DNA of 64,000 bases from assembly GCF_000377985.1 (NCBI RefSeq), contig NZ_KB899045.1, positions 98,480 to 162,479 on the forward strand, read 5' to 3'. Source of the DNA: Sporolactobacillus vineae DSM 21990 = SL153 (GTDB lineage: Bacteria; Bacillota; Bacilli; Bacillales; Sporolactobacillaceae). Both the position numbers and the translations under genes were made by a program. Under the pieces are notes generated by a model. That model did no database searches. It was not told the DNA's origin and saw only the letters and a program-made list of their open reading frames with translations. Each line of letters begins with the position of its first letter. Position 1 is the stretch's first letter. Positions 17,117 through 26,149 of this stretch are shown here, one piece after another.

Positions 17117-19612
17117 ATGGTGAATGAACTGCCGGATACAATCGATATTTATCACGCAAAAACTCATAATTTGAAAGATATTACGGTCCATGTGCCGCTC
17201 CATGAACAAGTGGCGATTGCCGGTGTATCGGGATCAGGGAAATCCTCGCTGGCGATGGGAGTACTTTATGCTGAAGGAAGCCGCAGATACTTAGAGGGTT
17301 TGTCCGCCTTCACCCGCCGGAAGATTCATCAGGCAGAGCGGGCATCGGTGGAAAGGATCGACTTTCTTCCGCCGGCCCTGGCTTTGCGCCAGTGTCCGCC
17401 GGTTCCCGGGCGCCGAAGCACAGTCGGGACAATCACAGAAATCTATAATCTTCTCCGGCTGATTTTTTCCCGGCTGGGGACACACCGTTGTCCGAATGGT
17501 CATGCGGTGCCGCCTTCCCTTCAGGCAATTATGGAAGAACGCTGTATCTGCCCGGAATGCGGGGTTTCATTTAAATTGCCGAGTGCTGAATTTTACTCAT
17601 TCAATTCGGCCTTGGGCGCTTGCCCGTCGTGCGGAGGACTCGGTGAACGGGCGGAAGTGGATCCGTCAAGGGTTGTTCCGGATCCTTCAAAAACACTGAA
17701 GCAGGGTGCGGTTGCCTCTTGGCGATCAGCCGGCCGCGGCTATATGATCCGTCTGGCAGCGCTGCTCGGTGTGCGGCTTGATGTGCCGTGGAATAAGCTG
17801 ACGGAGCAAGAGAAGCACATCGTGATGGAAGGCAAGCGGACACGGCGCCCGCTGATTTTCCACAACCGGGATACCGGTGCTGAATATCCGATCCTGTTTA
17901 CCTACGAAAATGCGCTGGATTCGGTACGTCAGGCACTGGTCGGCGACAAGAACCAGACGCGTTTTGCAAAGATGAAAAAATTTCTCAGCATCCGTCCGTG
18001 TGAAACCTGTCACGGTGTCCGGCTCCGTCCGGAAGCATTGCAGACTACCGTGGCCGGAATGACGATCGCTGAGGCGGCGGCACTGCCGCTGGAAAAAATT
18101 GACCGGCTGGGTGACGGCCTGGCCCGCGCGGTGCCGGAATCGGTACGGACAGTTGCGGAAAAGCTCAGTTCCGGACTCCACGAGGAACTGGAACCGCTGC
18201 TCGGACTGGGAGTAGGCTATCTCACACTGGATCGCCAGGGGGCGACGCTGTCCACCGGGGAACGCCAGCGTCTGGAATTGTCGGCAATGGCCCGGGGCGG
18301 TTCGACAGGCATTCTCTACATTCTGGACGAGCCGTCGGTCGGGCTGCATCCGGCCAATGTCGAAGGGCTGGAAAATGTCATGCGGCGAATGGTCCGGAAC
18401 GGCAACAGTCTGGTAGTGGTCGATCACAACCTGGAGATTATCCGCCATTCAGATTATATGATTGAAATGGGTCCAGAGGCCGGAGTGAACGGCGGGCGGG
18501 TTGTTGCAGCCGGCCGGCCTGAAGATGTGGCTGAAAAAGGAGCAACACTGACCGGACAATACCTTTCCGGCGTCCGGCAGGTCAGGGGCCGCAACCGGCG
18601 TCCGGTGCCGCATGACGATGCCGCTTTTATGAGGATCACTGTTTCCAGAAAGCACAATCTGGACCATGTTGCCGCAGCGTTTCCGTTGAACCGGATGACC
18701 GCTGTGACCGGTGTTTCCGGTGCGGGAAAGACAGCGCTGATTCTGGACAGTCTCGTTCCGGCAGTGAAAGCCGAGCTGATCGGCAGGCCGCTTCCTGCTC
18801 ACGTCGCTGCGTTGACAGGCGCGGATCCTATCCGCCGCGTCCTGAAAGTTGATGCCGCGCCGATCGGGCGAAATTCGCGGTCCACTCCGGCTACCTATAC
18901 CGGCCTTTTTGATGAGGTCCGACGGTTATTTGCCGCAACGGAAGAAGCGAATCGCAGAGGCTGGGATGCCGGACATTTTTCCTTTAATGTCAAAGGAGGA
19001 CGCTGTGCGGTCTGTGAAGGCCGCGGCGACATGGCTCTGGACATGCAGTATCTGCCGGAGCAGCATGTCCGCTGCCCGCATTGCGGCGGCACCCGCTATG
19101 AGCCGGAAACTCTTGAGGTCCGTGTCCGGGGAAAGTCGATCGCCGATGTGCTGGCGATGTCTGTGGACGATGCACTTGACTTTTTTACGGATGATCCGGG
19201 ACTGGCGGCGCAACTCCAGATTCTGCACGACGTCGGTCTCGGGTATCTTCGCCTCGGGGAACCGACACCTGGTCTGTCCGGCGGCGAAGCGCAGCGGATG
19301 AAGCTGGCCGGCGAACTGGTTCACCGGCATCCCGGAACGTTGTACGTGCTTGACGAACCGTCGACCGGGCTGCATGTTCATGATCTTGAACTGCTGATCG
19401 GCGTTCTGGACCGGCTAATGGGTGACGACTCGACCGTCATTTTGATCGATCATGATCCGGATGTGATTGCCTGCAGCGATTACGTAGTCGACCTCGGGCC
19501 GGGCGGCGGTCCGGAGGGCGGACACATTGTTGCTTCGGGTACACCGGCACAGGTCGCGGCGAATCCGGACAGCCTGACGGGGAAATATCTTGCCGGACAC
19601 GGCAGTCTGTGA
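17117..19612 (+). CDS. UvrA2-type ABC ATPase (UvrA paralogue)
   Basis: 831 aa, about 110 shorter than housekeeping UvrA. Two ABC modules: first Walker A GVSGSGKSSLAMG, signature LSTGERQRLEL and Walker B LYILDEPSVGLH; second Walker A GVSGAGKTALIL, signature LSGGEAQRMKLAGE and Walker B LYVLDEPSTGLH. Zinc-module cysteines are visible (CPNGH...CICPECG; CAVCEGRG...CPHCGG). The sequence after the first Walker A passes quickly into the signature region, consistent with loss of the UvrB-binding domain, as in class II UvrA proteins linked to tolerance of DNA-damaging drugs. Monocistronic. A role in damage recognition or drug resistance is inferred from the family. Confidence 0.88.
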   Translation: MVNELPDTIDIYHAKTHNLKDITVHVPLHEQVAIAGVSGSGKSSLAMGVLYAEGSRRYLEGLSAFTRRKIHQAERASVERIDFLPPALALRQCPPVPGRRSTVGTITEIYNLLRLIFSRLGTHRCPNGHAVPPSLQAIMEERCICPECGVSFKLPSAEFYSFNSALGACPSCGGLGERAEVDPSRVVPDPSKTLKQGAVASWRSAGRGYMIRLAALLGVRLDVPWNKLTEQEKHIVMEGKRTRRPLIFHNRDTGAEYPILFTYENALDSVRQALVGDKNQTRFAKMKKFLSIRPCETCHGVRLRPEALQTTVAGMTIAEAAALPLEKIDRLGDGLARAVPESVRTVAEKLSSGLHEELEPLLGLGVGYLTLDRQGATLSTGERQRLELSAMARGGSTGILYILDEPSVGLHPANVEGLENVMRRMVRNGNSLVVVDHNLEIIRHSDYMIEMGPEAGVNGGRVVAAGRPEDVAEKGATLTGQYLSGVRQVRGRNRRPVPHDDAAFMRITVSRKHNLDHVAAAFPLNRMTAVTGVSGAGKTALILDSLVPAVKAELIGRPLPAHVAALTGADPIRRVLKVDAAPIGRNSRSTPATYTGLFDEVRRLFAATEEANRRGWDAGHFSFNVKGGRCAVCEGRGDMALDMQYLPEQHVRCPHCGGTRYEPETLEVRVRGKSIADVLAMSVDDALDFFTDDPGLAAQLQILHDVGLGYLRLGEPTPGLSGGEAQRMKLAGELVHRHPGTLYVLDEPSTGLHVHDLELLIGVLDRLMGDDSTVILIDHDPDVIACSDYVVDLGPGGGPEGGHIVASGTPAQVAANPDSLTGKYLAGHGSL

Positions 19613-19628
19613 CAGGGTGTCCCTTTTT
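19594..19628 (+). terminator. Possible terminator overlapping the uvrA2 stop
   Basis: GGACAC (19594-19599) pairs with GTGTCC (19617-19622), followed by CTTTTT. Short stem with a long loop. Confidence 0.4.
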
Positions 19629-19739
19629 CCTGCAGGCCGCCCGATGATCTACTAGCCAAGTATGTGAATTTAGTGGCATAATAGAGATAACGCAAATAGA
19701 TCGTTATAATTGGCTATAAATGACGGGGAGATATGAACT

Positions 19740-21116
19740 ATGCACCTAGTATTACTTTCAGGCGGTTCAGGCAAAAGACTCTGGCCGCTCTCAAATGATG
19801 CACGCTCCAAACAGTTTCTGCGCGTGCTTCAGGATCGTCAGAATCATCTGCTGTCGATGGTTCAGCGGGTCTTCGGGCAGCTGAACACCATCGGTCTCGG
19901 CGGGTCGACGGTGATCGCGACCGGGAAGAGCCAGGTCGAAACGCTGCAAAACCAGCTGGGTACCGATGTGCCGCTGATCGTCGAGCCGGAGCGGCGCGAC
20001 ACTTTTCCGGCGATTGCGCTGGCAGCTTCCTATCTCTATTCGGTTATGGAAACGGACCCGAACGAAGTGGTCGCCGTCCTGCCGGTAGATCCTTATGTGG
20101 ATGCCGGATTCTTCAAGCGCATCCTGGATCTTGAACCGCTTGTTCAGAATACGGATGCCGACCTGGCTCTGATGGGTGTCCGGCCGACTTATCCATCGGA
20201 AAAATACGGCTACATGGTCCCGGACAAGAGCAGGACCGACGGCTATATCAAAGTGGATCATTTTACCGAAAAGCCGAAAGAGGAACTGGCAAAGCAGCTG
20301 ATTGAAAAATCTGCACTCTGGAACTGCGGTGTGTTCGGTTTCCGTTTGAAATATATGATCGACAAGCTGCAGGCACTTGGCCTTCCGCTCCATTATGAAG
20401 GCCTGAAGAAGCAGTACCGCAAACTGCCGAAGATCAGTTTTGACTATGCGGTCGTTGAAAAGGCGAAAAACATTGTCGCTTTGCCGTATGACGGTTTTTG
20501 GAAGGATCTCGGTACCTGGAACACTCTGACCGAAGAAATGGCGACGCAGCAGATTGGGAAAGGGATTATCAGTGAGGATTCGAAAAATACCAATCTGATC
20601 AATGAACTGGATCTGCCGGTCACCGTCCTTGGCGTTTCCAACGCGGTCGTCGCGGTCAGCCCGGATGGCATCCTCGTTTCGGACAAGGATCAGAGTCCGC
20701 GAATCAAGGAAGTCATGAAAGGGTTCCAGCAGCGGCCGATGTATGAAGAGCGGCATTGGGGCTCATATCAGGTGCTTGATTATACGAGCTATACGAAAGA
20801 TCATGAAGAAGTGCTGACGAAGAAACTGAAAATCAAAGCCGGAAGCAATCTCAGCTACCACTGCCATCATCTCCGCCAGGAAGTCTGGACGGTGATTCGC
20901 GGCCGCGGCCGTTATGCCGAAGACGGTGTGATTCGTTCGATCAAGCCGGGCGACGTTGTCATCGTTCCGGCCGAAACGCTCCACGCCATTATTGCCGATG
21001 AGCCGATGGAACTGATCGAAGTTCAGATGGGCAGCCAGCTGATCGAAGAAGACATTCTCAGAAAATATATGAGCTGGGCAGAAATCGAAGCCAACTGCTC
21101 ATCAGTAAAAAGCTGA
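19740..21116 (+). CDS. manC: Mannose-1-phosphate guanylyltransferase, ManC-type with C-terminal cupin
   Basis: 458 aa. N-terminal nucleotidyltransferase with signature LLSGGSGKRLWPLSNDARSK and the FTEKP substrate block at about residue 180; it makes GDP-mannose from mannose 1-phosphate and GTP. The C-terminal cupin (RHWGSYQVLDY, LSYHCHHLRQEVWTVI, GDVVIVPAETLHAI) resembles the type II phosphomannose isomerase half of bifunctional ManC. The ATG has GGGGAG upstream. No GDP-sugar-using gene is adjacent, but manA (54.7 kb) and a glycosyltransferase (60 kb) in the same window could form one route from fructose 6-phosphate to mannosylated products. A TATAAT at 19705-19710 is the likely -10, without a clear -35. 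Confidence 0.9.
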   Translation: MHLVLLSGGSGKRLWPLSNDARSKQFLRVLQDRQNHLLSMVQRVFGQLNTIGLGGSTVIATGKSQVETLQNQLGTDVPLIVEPERRDTFPAIALAASYLYSVMETDPNEVVAVLPVDPYVDAGFFKRILDLEPLVQNTDADLALMGVRPTYPSEKYGYMVPDKSRTDGYIKVDHFTEKPKEELAKQLIEKSALWNCGVFGFRLKYMIDKLQALGLPLHYEGLKKQYRKLPKISFDYAVVEKAKNIVALPYDGFWKDLGTWNTLTEEMATQQIGKGIISEDSKNTNLINELDLPVTVLGVSNAVVAVSPDGILVSDKDQSPRIKEVMKGFQQRPMYEERHWGSYQVLDYTSYTKDHEEVLTKKLKIKAGSNLSYHCHHLRQEVWTVIRGRGRYAEDGVIRSIKPGDVVIVPAETLHAIIADEPMELIEVQMGSQLIEEDILRKYMSWAEIEANCSSVKS

Positions 21117-21127
21117 AGCAGTAATGT

Positions 21128-21174
21128 AAAAAGATCCGGACGCCGCAGCCGATGCGGATGCCCGGATCTTTTTT
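21128..21174 (+). terminator. Terminator of manC
   Basis: AAAGATCCGG pairs with CCGGATCTTT and ends in a T tract, about 12 nt after the stop codon. Confidence 0.88.
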
Positions 21175-21318
21175 GACCTTCAGACTGAAGCGTGATGGCG
21201 CCAGTTCATTCGTCCGGATCTCTGCCGGCACATGAGAAACGCCGGAACCGGGGATCCTGATATGGTAAAATGAGGGTATACGTTCTGCACAATGAAAAAG
21301 AAAGAGGGACATGAACCA

Positions 21319-22731
21319 ATGACTCAGAAAGTAACCGTCACACCGGATAGAGATGACTTTCTCAGGGATCTGACCGATCTCCTGTCGGTAAACAGTGCCA
21401 AGGATGCGGCCGCGGCAACGAAGGACGCACCGTTCGGCCCGGGTCCGCGCCGGGCGCTGGACAAAATGCTGGCACTGGCAGAAAAAGACGGCTTCCGTAC
21501 CAAAAATCTGCAAGGCTACGTCGGCTATATTGAATATGGTCCGGAAGACGCAGCAGATTACATCGCCGTGCTCGGCCACGTCGATGTGGTTCCGGCCACA
21601 GGCCAGTGGACGCACGATCCGTTCACGCCTTACATCGAAGACGGAACGCTTTATGCACGGGGCGCGATCGATGACAAGGGCCCGACCATGGCGGCTTATT
21701 ATGCGCTGAAGGCCTTGCGGAAATCCGGCTTGCCGATCCGGCACCGGATCCGGCTGATCGTCGGCACCGATGAAGAGAGCGGCTGCGAATGCCTCGTTAA
21801 GTACAATGAACTGGAACCGATGTCGCTGTTCGGTTTTTCGCCGGATGCGGAATTTCCACTGATTTTTGCCGAAAAAGGCCAGATTCGTATTCGCATCGAT
21901 CTTCCGGAAAAGGGGGAAGCAGCACCTGTCCGGTTAAGTACATTTTATTCCGGCGAACGGATCAACATGGTACCGGATCATGCCTGCGCCGTGGTATCCG
22001 GACCGGAAGCGGAAAAAGCTGCGGCTGCCGCGGAAAACGATCTTAAAGCGAAAAAAATTGTATACCGTGCGGAAAAACTGACGGACGGCGTCAAACTGAC
22101 CGTTAAGGGGAAGTCGGCGCACGGTTCCGATCCGGCCCATGGCGTCAATGCCGCTTTTTTGCTTGCTTCCGCGCTTCAGAAAGCACCATTTTCCAGCTCG
22201 GAACAGACGTTCATCAGTTTTCTGGCGGATACATTGAACAATGACTTTGCCGGCGAACGGCTCGGCGTTGCCTGCCATGATGATGTGTCCGGGGAGCTGA
22301 CGGTCAATGCCGGTGTGATCCGCTATGATGTCCGGAAGGGCGGCTCGGTGTCGCTTGATCTGCGCTGCCCGGTCAAGGCCGATCTTGCGAAGATTGAAGC
22401 AACGCTGAAGGCTACCGTTTCCAGACTGGGATTGACAGTCGGTTCACTGGGTACGAGCGATCCGCTCTATATGGATCCGAACCACCCTGGGGTGCAGATT
22501 CTGAAAAAAGTGTATGAGGAGCATATGGGGCTCAAGGATGTGACTTTACTGACCTCCGGCGGCGGTACCTATGCACAGTATCTCGACGCCGGAGTGGCAT
22601 TTGGCGCCTGCATGCCGGATTATCCGTATACCGGCCATCAGGTGGACGAGCACGTGCGGGTTGACGATCTGCTGAAAGCTTCTGAAATCTATGCCGATGC
22701 GATGTACGAACTGGGCAATTTGGCTAAATAA
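21319..22731 (+). CDS. pepV: Dipeptidase PepV (M20 family)
   Basis: Zinc-dependent cytosolic dipeptidase of broad specificity, of the PepV/Sapep type common in lactic acid bacteria. The metal-binding and catalytic blocks are LGHVDVVPATGQW, RGAIDDKGP, GTDEESGC (catalytic Glu followed by a metal Glu), FSPDAEFP, and a late His in YTGHQVDEHV. 470 aa from ATG 21319, matching PepV length; AGAGGG lies 10 nt upstream. An in-frame ATG at 21292 would add nine residues but has poorer spacing. Monocistronic; likely feeds amino acids from imported peptides. Confidence 0.92.
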   Translation: MTQKVTVTPDRDDFLRDLTDLLSVNSAKDAAAATKDAPFGPGPRRALDKMLALAEKDGFRTKNLQGYVGYIEYGPEDAADYIAVLGHVDVVPATGQWTHDPFTPYIEDGTLYARGAIDDKGPTMAAYYALKALRKSGLPIRHRIRLIVGTDEESGCECLVKYNELEPMSLFGFSPDAEFPLIFAEKGQIRIRIDLPEKGEAAPVRLSTFYSGERINMVPDHACAVVSGPEAEKAAAAAENDLKAKKIVYRAEKLTDGVKLTVKGKSAHGSDPAHGVNAAFLLASALQKAPFSSSEQTFISFLADTLNNDFAGERLGVACHDDVSGELTVNAGVIRYDVRKGGSVSLDLRCPVKADLAKIEATLKATVSRLGLTVGSLGTSDPLYMDPNHPGVQILKKVYEEHMGLKDVTLLTSGGGTYAQYLDAGVAFGACMPDYPYTGHQVDEHVRVDDLLKASEIYADAMYELGNLAK

Positions 22732-22786
22732 CGGCCCATGCACGGCATGAAAGCCCATTAAACCCATAGGAAAACGAATCAACTGT

Positions 22787-22815
22787 TTGACGACGCAGGA
22801 AATCTCGCATATATT
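22787..22815 (+). promoter_or_regulatory. Promoter of the glutamine amidotransferase gene
   Basis: TTGACG, 17-nt spacer, TATATT. It shows that the open frame extending left to 22787 is not translated. Confidence 0.75.
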
Positions 22816-22849
22816 AGTTGTAAAAGTTGTACGTGCGGGAGCGATGAAT

Positions 22850-23590
22850 ATGGGAGAAAAACCGGTTATCGGCGTCACCACCGGATTTGCAAAAAGGAAT
22901 GAATTCTCGCAGGGACCCTACGTCCATCAGGATTACGAGCAGTCCCTGTTTCTGACGGGCGCGGTGCCGGTACTCCTGCCAGTTGCGCCGGATGACCTGA
23001 CCGGCCGATACCTGAGTTTATGCGACGGCTTCATTTTCAGCGGCGGCGGCGATGTGGATCCCCGGTTCTACGGCGAAGCGCCGTCACCCTTCATCGAGCC
23101 CTTCGACGCCGAACGGGACCGCTTTGAGATCACCTTGCTGAAGAAGGCCGTCGCAGCCGGCAAACCGGTGCTCTGCATCTGTCGCGGGCTGCAGGTACTC
23201 AATGTGGCCTATGGCGGTACGTTGATTCAGGATCTGGCTGCAGAGTGGAAACAGCCGATTCTGCATGATCAGAAGATTCCGCGTGTGCAGACAAGCCACA
23301 GCGTGCGGCTCCTTGGGGACAGCCGCCTGTGCCGGCTTTTCGACGGGAAAACGAGTATTTATGTCAACAGTCTTCATCATCAGGCGATCAAGGCGCTGGC
23401 ACCCGGTTTCCGGGCTGTGGCTTATGCTCCGGACGGCGTCATTGAGGCTGTTGAGAGCGATACCCACAGCCGGGTGTTCGGCGTTCAGTGGCATCCCGAG
23501 TCGCTGACGGCCGGCGGCGATCCGCTGATGCGCCGCCTGTTCCAGACGTTTGTTACTGCCTGCGGTCTGAGCGACGAAAAGGTCAGATAG
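22850..23590 (+). CDS. Class I glutamine amidotransferase-like hydrolase (peptidase C26, PuuD-type)
   Basis: 246 aa. Complete catalytic triad: nucleophile Cys in LCICRGLQVLNVAYGG (about residue 110), then His and Glu in GVQWHPESL (about 215). SGGGDVDPRFYGE and VNSLHHQAIK are characteristic of the gamma-glutamyl-GABA hydrolase branch, which cleaves gamma-glutamylated amines in polyamine or amino-acid catabolism. No puu partners are nearby, so the substrate is open. I chose ATG 22850 because GGGAG lies 8 nt upstream and the promoter occupies 22787-22815; ATG 22844 is too close to the ribosome site. Confidence 0.88.
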   Translation: MGEKPVIGVTTGFAKRNEFSQGPYVHQDYEQSLFLTGAVPVLLPVAPDDLTGRYLSLCDGFIFSGGGDVDPRFYGEAPSPFIEPFDAERDRFEITLLKKAVAAGKPVLCICRGLQVLNVAYGGTLIQDLAAEWKQPILHDQKIPRVQTSHSVRLLGDSRLCRLFDGKTSIYVNSLHHQAIKALAPGFRAVAYAPDGVIEAVESDTHSRVFGVQWHPESLTAGGDPLMRRLFQTFVTACGLSDEKVR

Positions 23591-23632
23591 GTTAAAAAGA
23601 GCAAAGGCACAGTGCCCTTGCTCTTTTTAACA
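23591..23632 (+). terminator. Terminator after the amidotransferase gene
   Basis: GTTAAAAAGAGCA pairs with TGCTCTTTTTAAC around a short inner stem; T-rich on both strands. Confidence 0.85.
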
Positions 23633-23876
23633 AATTGAACCGATTCAGAGAGATTCACCGCTAAAGTGCCGGTTGTCACAAAAAGTTGCGGATTTCCGGT
23701 TACTTTTTCCCATCAAAGCTGATAAAATGTGTTTACTGTAAAAGAACAGGCATAGGATACGAGAAAGACGAATTTCCCGGCGGATCATGCGGTTTCCGGT
23801 GACCGGCGGCATCCTTTGAAACAGATCGACACTGGAGTCGGTGAAAGAATGCAAACCGTGTTGGGGGCTTATTGAC

Positions 23877-24569
23877 GTGTTGGCAAAGAGTATGGTCTGG
23901 TTGGTTGTGTCGGTGCTGCTGAATGCATTCGGGAATGCGCTGACGGTAAAGGCGGCCCTGGGATCGGCACCGTGGACGGCGGCAAGCCTGAATGTGTCTT
24001 CCGCTTTAGGGATTACGGTCGGTCAGGCGCTGATTATTGCAGGCGGGATCGTCCTGATTGTCGACGATTTCCTGCGCGGACACTGGAACCGGATGAAAGA
24101 TCTGTTTAACTTTCTTTATGTCTTGTCTTTCGGCTATCTGATCGACGCCTGGCTGTTTGTGATGCAGCATATTGTGGTAAATGGTATGATTTTTCGCACT
24201 GCCGTCTGCACGCTCGGTATTCTGTGCGTCGGCTGCGCGCTGTCGATCTACTTCCGTATCAATCTCGTGCTCCATCCGTTCGACGACCTGATGAAGATTA
24301 TGCGGGAGAAATTTTTCCATGGACACATCGTCCCGGCCCAGCGTCTGTCGCTGGGCATTCCGCTCGTCATCGGACTGACTGTAGGACTTATCCGTCATGA
24401 TCTGATCGGCATCAGTCTCGGCACAGCGATCAGTTTTCTCTGCACCGGGTACTTCATTGTACTGTTCGATAAACTGGTGAAACTGCATCTGGATTCGGAG
24501 TGGCACATTTTTCTGCCGCTGCATCACGGACACCATGCACACAAGCTGGCTCATGCGACGCATCACTGA
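23877..24569 (+). CDS. YczE/YyaS-like integral membrane protein
   Basis: About 230 aa with five or six hydrophobic helices: AKSMVWLVVSVLLNAFGNAL, the GSAPWTAASLN loop typical of this family, ALIIAGGIVLIV, FLYVLSFGYLIDAWLF and later segments. B. subtilis YczE is needed for lipopeptide production, mechanism unknown, so no function is assigned. The C-terminal tail is unusual: HIFLPLHHGHHAHKLAHATH is very histidine rich and could bind metal. Start uncertain: the frame is open from GTG 23841, but GTG 23877 (GGGGG 9 nt upstream) or TTG 23880 places the first helix close to the N-terminus. Confidence 0.75.
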   Translation: MLAKSMVWLVVSVLLNAFGNALTVKAALGSAPWTAASLNVSSALGITVGQALIIAGGIVLIVDDFLRGHWNRMKDLFNFLYVLSFGYLIDAWLFVMQHIVVNGMIFRTAVCTLGILCVGCALSIYFRINLVLHPFDDLMKIMREKFFHGHIVPAQRLSLGIPLVIGLTVGLIRHDLIGISLGTAISFLCTGYFIVLFDKLVKLHLDSEWHIFLPLHHGHHAHKLAHATHH

Positions 24570-24587
24570 GTTGCGGAGAAGAACAGC

Positions 24588-24616
24588 TTGACTTTTTCTG
24601 AAAAGATGTCAATAAT
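24588..24616 (+). promoter_or_regulatory. Promoter of the T-box transcript
   Basis: TTGACT, 17-nt spacer, AATAAT, placing the transcript start some 35 nt before T-box stem I. Confidence 0.6.
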
Positions 24617-24656
24617 TAAACTGTTTCAAGTGAAACAATCATGATTTTCTCGTAAA

Positions 24657-24937
24657 AGCGATGAAGAGAAAAAGTAGAAGGCAGGCTTCTCCGCAGAGAG
24701 CTCCGGCAGGTGAGAGGGAGCAGAGGTGAACCTTCGAACATGGCCTCTGAGCTGTGCGGCTGAAAAGGGGACTTCATGTCCGAGTAAGCCGCAACGGATG
24801 GATTCCCGTTACAAAAATCGGAGTATAAGAGCTGCAAAACGGTTCCGTACTTGCTGAGGCCGGCAATGTAAGTTGTCGGTAAACTAAGGTGGTTACACGA
24901 ATTCAAACCTCGTCCTTTATTTCAGGGCGAGGTTTTT
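24657..24937 (+). ncRNA. T-box leader, methionine-type specifier (AUG)
   Basis: Stem I opens with GATGAAG (24660) and closes with CTTCAT (24772). It contains AGAGAGC, GGTGAGAGGGAGC and GAACATGGCCTCTGAGCTG. Aligned with the Bacillus glyQS leader (GAA-N-specifier-purine-five bases-GAGC), the specifier triplet is ATG at 24740-24742, methionine. The T-box/antiterminator segment is AAGGTGGTTACACG (consensus AGGGTGGNACCGCG); its TGGT bulge pairs with an ACCA tRNA end, as expected for tRNA-Met. The alternative terminator AAACCTCG...CGAGGTTTTTT occupies about 24905-24937. Uncharged tRNA-Met should therefore permit read-through into the SAM hydrolase gene. Confidence 0.85.
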
Positions 24938-24995
24938 TGCTGCCCCGGTGAATCCGCTCAGAAGCAGAATCGATTTTAAAAAAAGGGTGATCGGC

Positions 24996-25835
24996 ATGAG
25001 CAATGCATTGGTATTTCAGACAGATTTCGGACTGGGTGACGGGGCGGTTTCCGCAATGTACGGTGTGGCGAATACCGTTGATCCGAACCTGCGTATTTTT
25101 GACCTGACTCATGATATTCCCCAATATAACATCTGGGAAGCCTCATACCGGCTGCGCCAGACGATTAATTACTGGCCGGAAGGCACCGTGTTTGTTTCCG
25201 TGGTTGATCCCGGTGTCGGCTCTACACGGCGCAGTGTCATTGCGAAAACCAGCCGCAACCAGTTTATCATCACGCCGGATAACGGCACGCTGACGCACAT
25301 CAAAAAAGTTGCAGGTATCAAGGCCGTACACGTCTTCGATGAGAAAGCCAACAAGCTGCCGAGTGCAGGGGAATCCTACACATTCTATGGCCGGGACATT
25401 TATGCTTACACCGGCGCGCGGCTGGCGGCCGGGCTCATCGATTTCGACGTGTTCGGTGAAGCGGTCCCGGTGGAATCGATCGTCGAACTGCCGGTGATTC
25501 CTGCATATCGCGACGGGGAGCGGGTTGTCGGCATGATCGACGTTCTGGATGTGCGCTTCGGCAATCTTTGGACGAATATCGACCACAATCTGTTTCACGC
25601 GTTGGATGTGACACACGGCGACCGCCTGGAAGTCACCATCCGTAACGACACGCGCAATGTTTATAAAAATACAGTTGTTTTTGCCCGGTCATTTGCCGCG
25701 GTGGCGATCGGCGAGCCGGTGATCTACATTAACTCGCTGGAAAATGTCGGCGTGGCGATCAATCAGGGGTCATTTGCCAAGGCATACACCATCGGCACCG
25801 GAAGCAACTGGCATATCGCTTTTCAAAAGTTATAA
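24996..25835 (+). CDS. SAM hydrolase / SAM hydroxide adenosyltransferase (DUF62)
   Basis: 279-aa cytosolic enzyme of the DUF62 family, which splits S-adenosylmethionine with water or hydroxide into adenosine and methionine. Family blocks: LVFQTDFGLGDG at the N-terminus (active-site Asp), VVDPGVGSTRRSV at about residue 70, TPDNGTLTHI at about 95, and a C-terminal INSLENVGVAINQG. The start ATG at 24996 has AAGGGTGA upstream; the open frame to 24948 would overlap the T-box terminator and lacks a ribosome site. Control by a methionine T-box fits a gene that regenerates methionine from SAM, or makes adenosine, under methionine shortage. It is monocistronic, unlike homologues located next to ECF transporter genes. 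Confidence 0.9.
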   Translation: MSNALVFQTDFGLGDGAVSAMYGVANTVDPNLRIFDLTHDIPQYNIWEASYRLRQTINYWPEGTVFVSVVDPGVGSTRRSVIAKTSRNQFIITPDNGTLTHIKKVAGIKAVHVFDEKANKLPSAGESYTFYGRDIYAYTGARLAAGLIDFDVFGEAVPVESIVELPVIPAYRDGERVVGMIDVLDVRFGNLWTNIDHNLFHALDVTHGDRLEVTIRNDTRNVYKNTVVFARSFAAVAIGEPVIYINSLENVGVAINQGSFAKAYTIGTGSNWHIAFQKL

Positions 25836-25880
25836 GGTATCGGAAGAGGTGACCATGCGTTTCTCTTCCAACTACGATTA

Positions 25881-26079
25881 AGGCTATGTTAACGCAATTG
25901 TTGCCTTACGCTCCAGACGCTCGCTTTCCGCGGGCGCTTCGCGCGGCCTCCCCGCTGATCGAATGAAAGCGCTGCGGGGGCTCGCTTGGCTCGCTGTTCT
26001 CAGGAAAGAAATTCACTGTTTCGACGGAAAATACGGAAAAAATCAGCGGATAAACCAATATTAAACGTTAACATCGCCG
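25881..26079. mobile_element. MITE-like element carrying a Bacillales GC-rich intergenic repeat
   Basis: Ends are imperfect inverted repeats: GGCTATGTTAACG (25882-25894) and CGTTAACATCGCC (26066-26078), 12 of 13 matching. They are flanked by a direct repeat CGATTA (25875-25880 and 26080-26085), a probable target duplication. The 199-bp interior has no gene but includes GCTCGCTTTCCGCGGGCG (25919-25936), shared exactly with the repeat near 56.1 kb. Sequences of this type recur in Bacillaceae genomes as non-coding elements moved in trans. Confidence 0.65.
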
Positions 26080-26149
26080 CGATTAAAAATGACCGGCTCG
26101 CCGCGGAGTGGTTATCGCAGTGAGCCGGTCATCGTGTTTTTCAATCATG

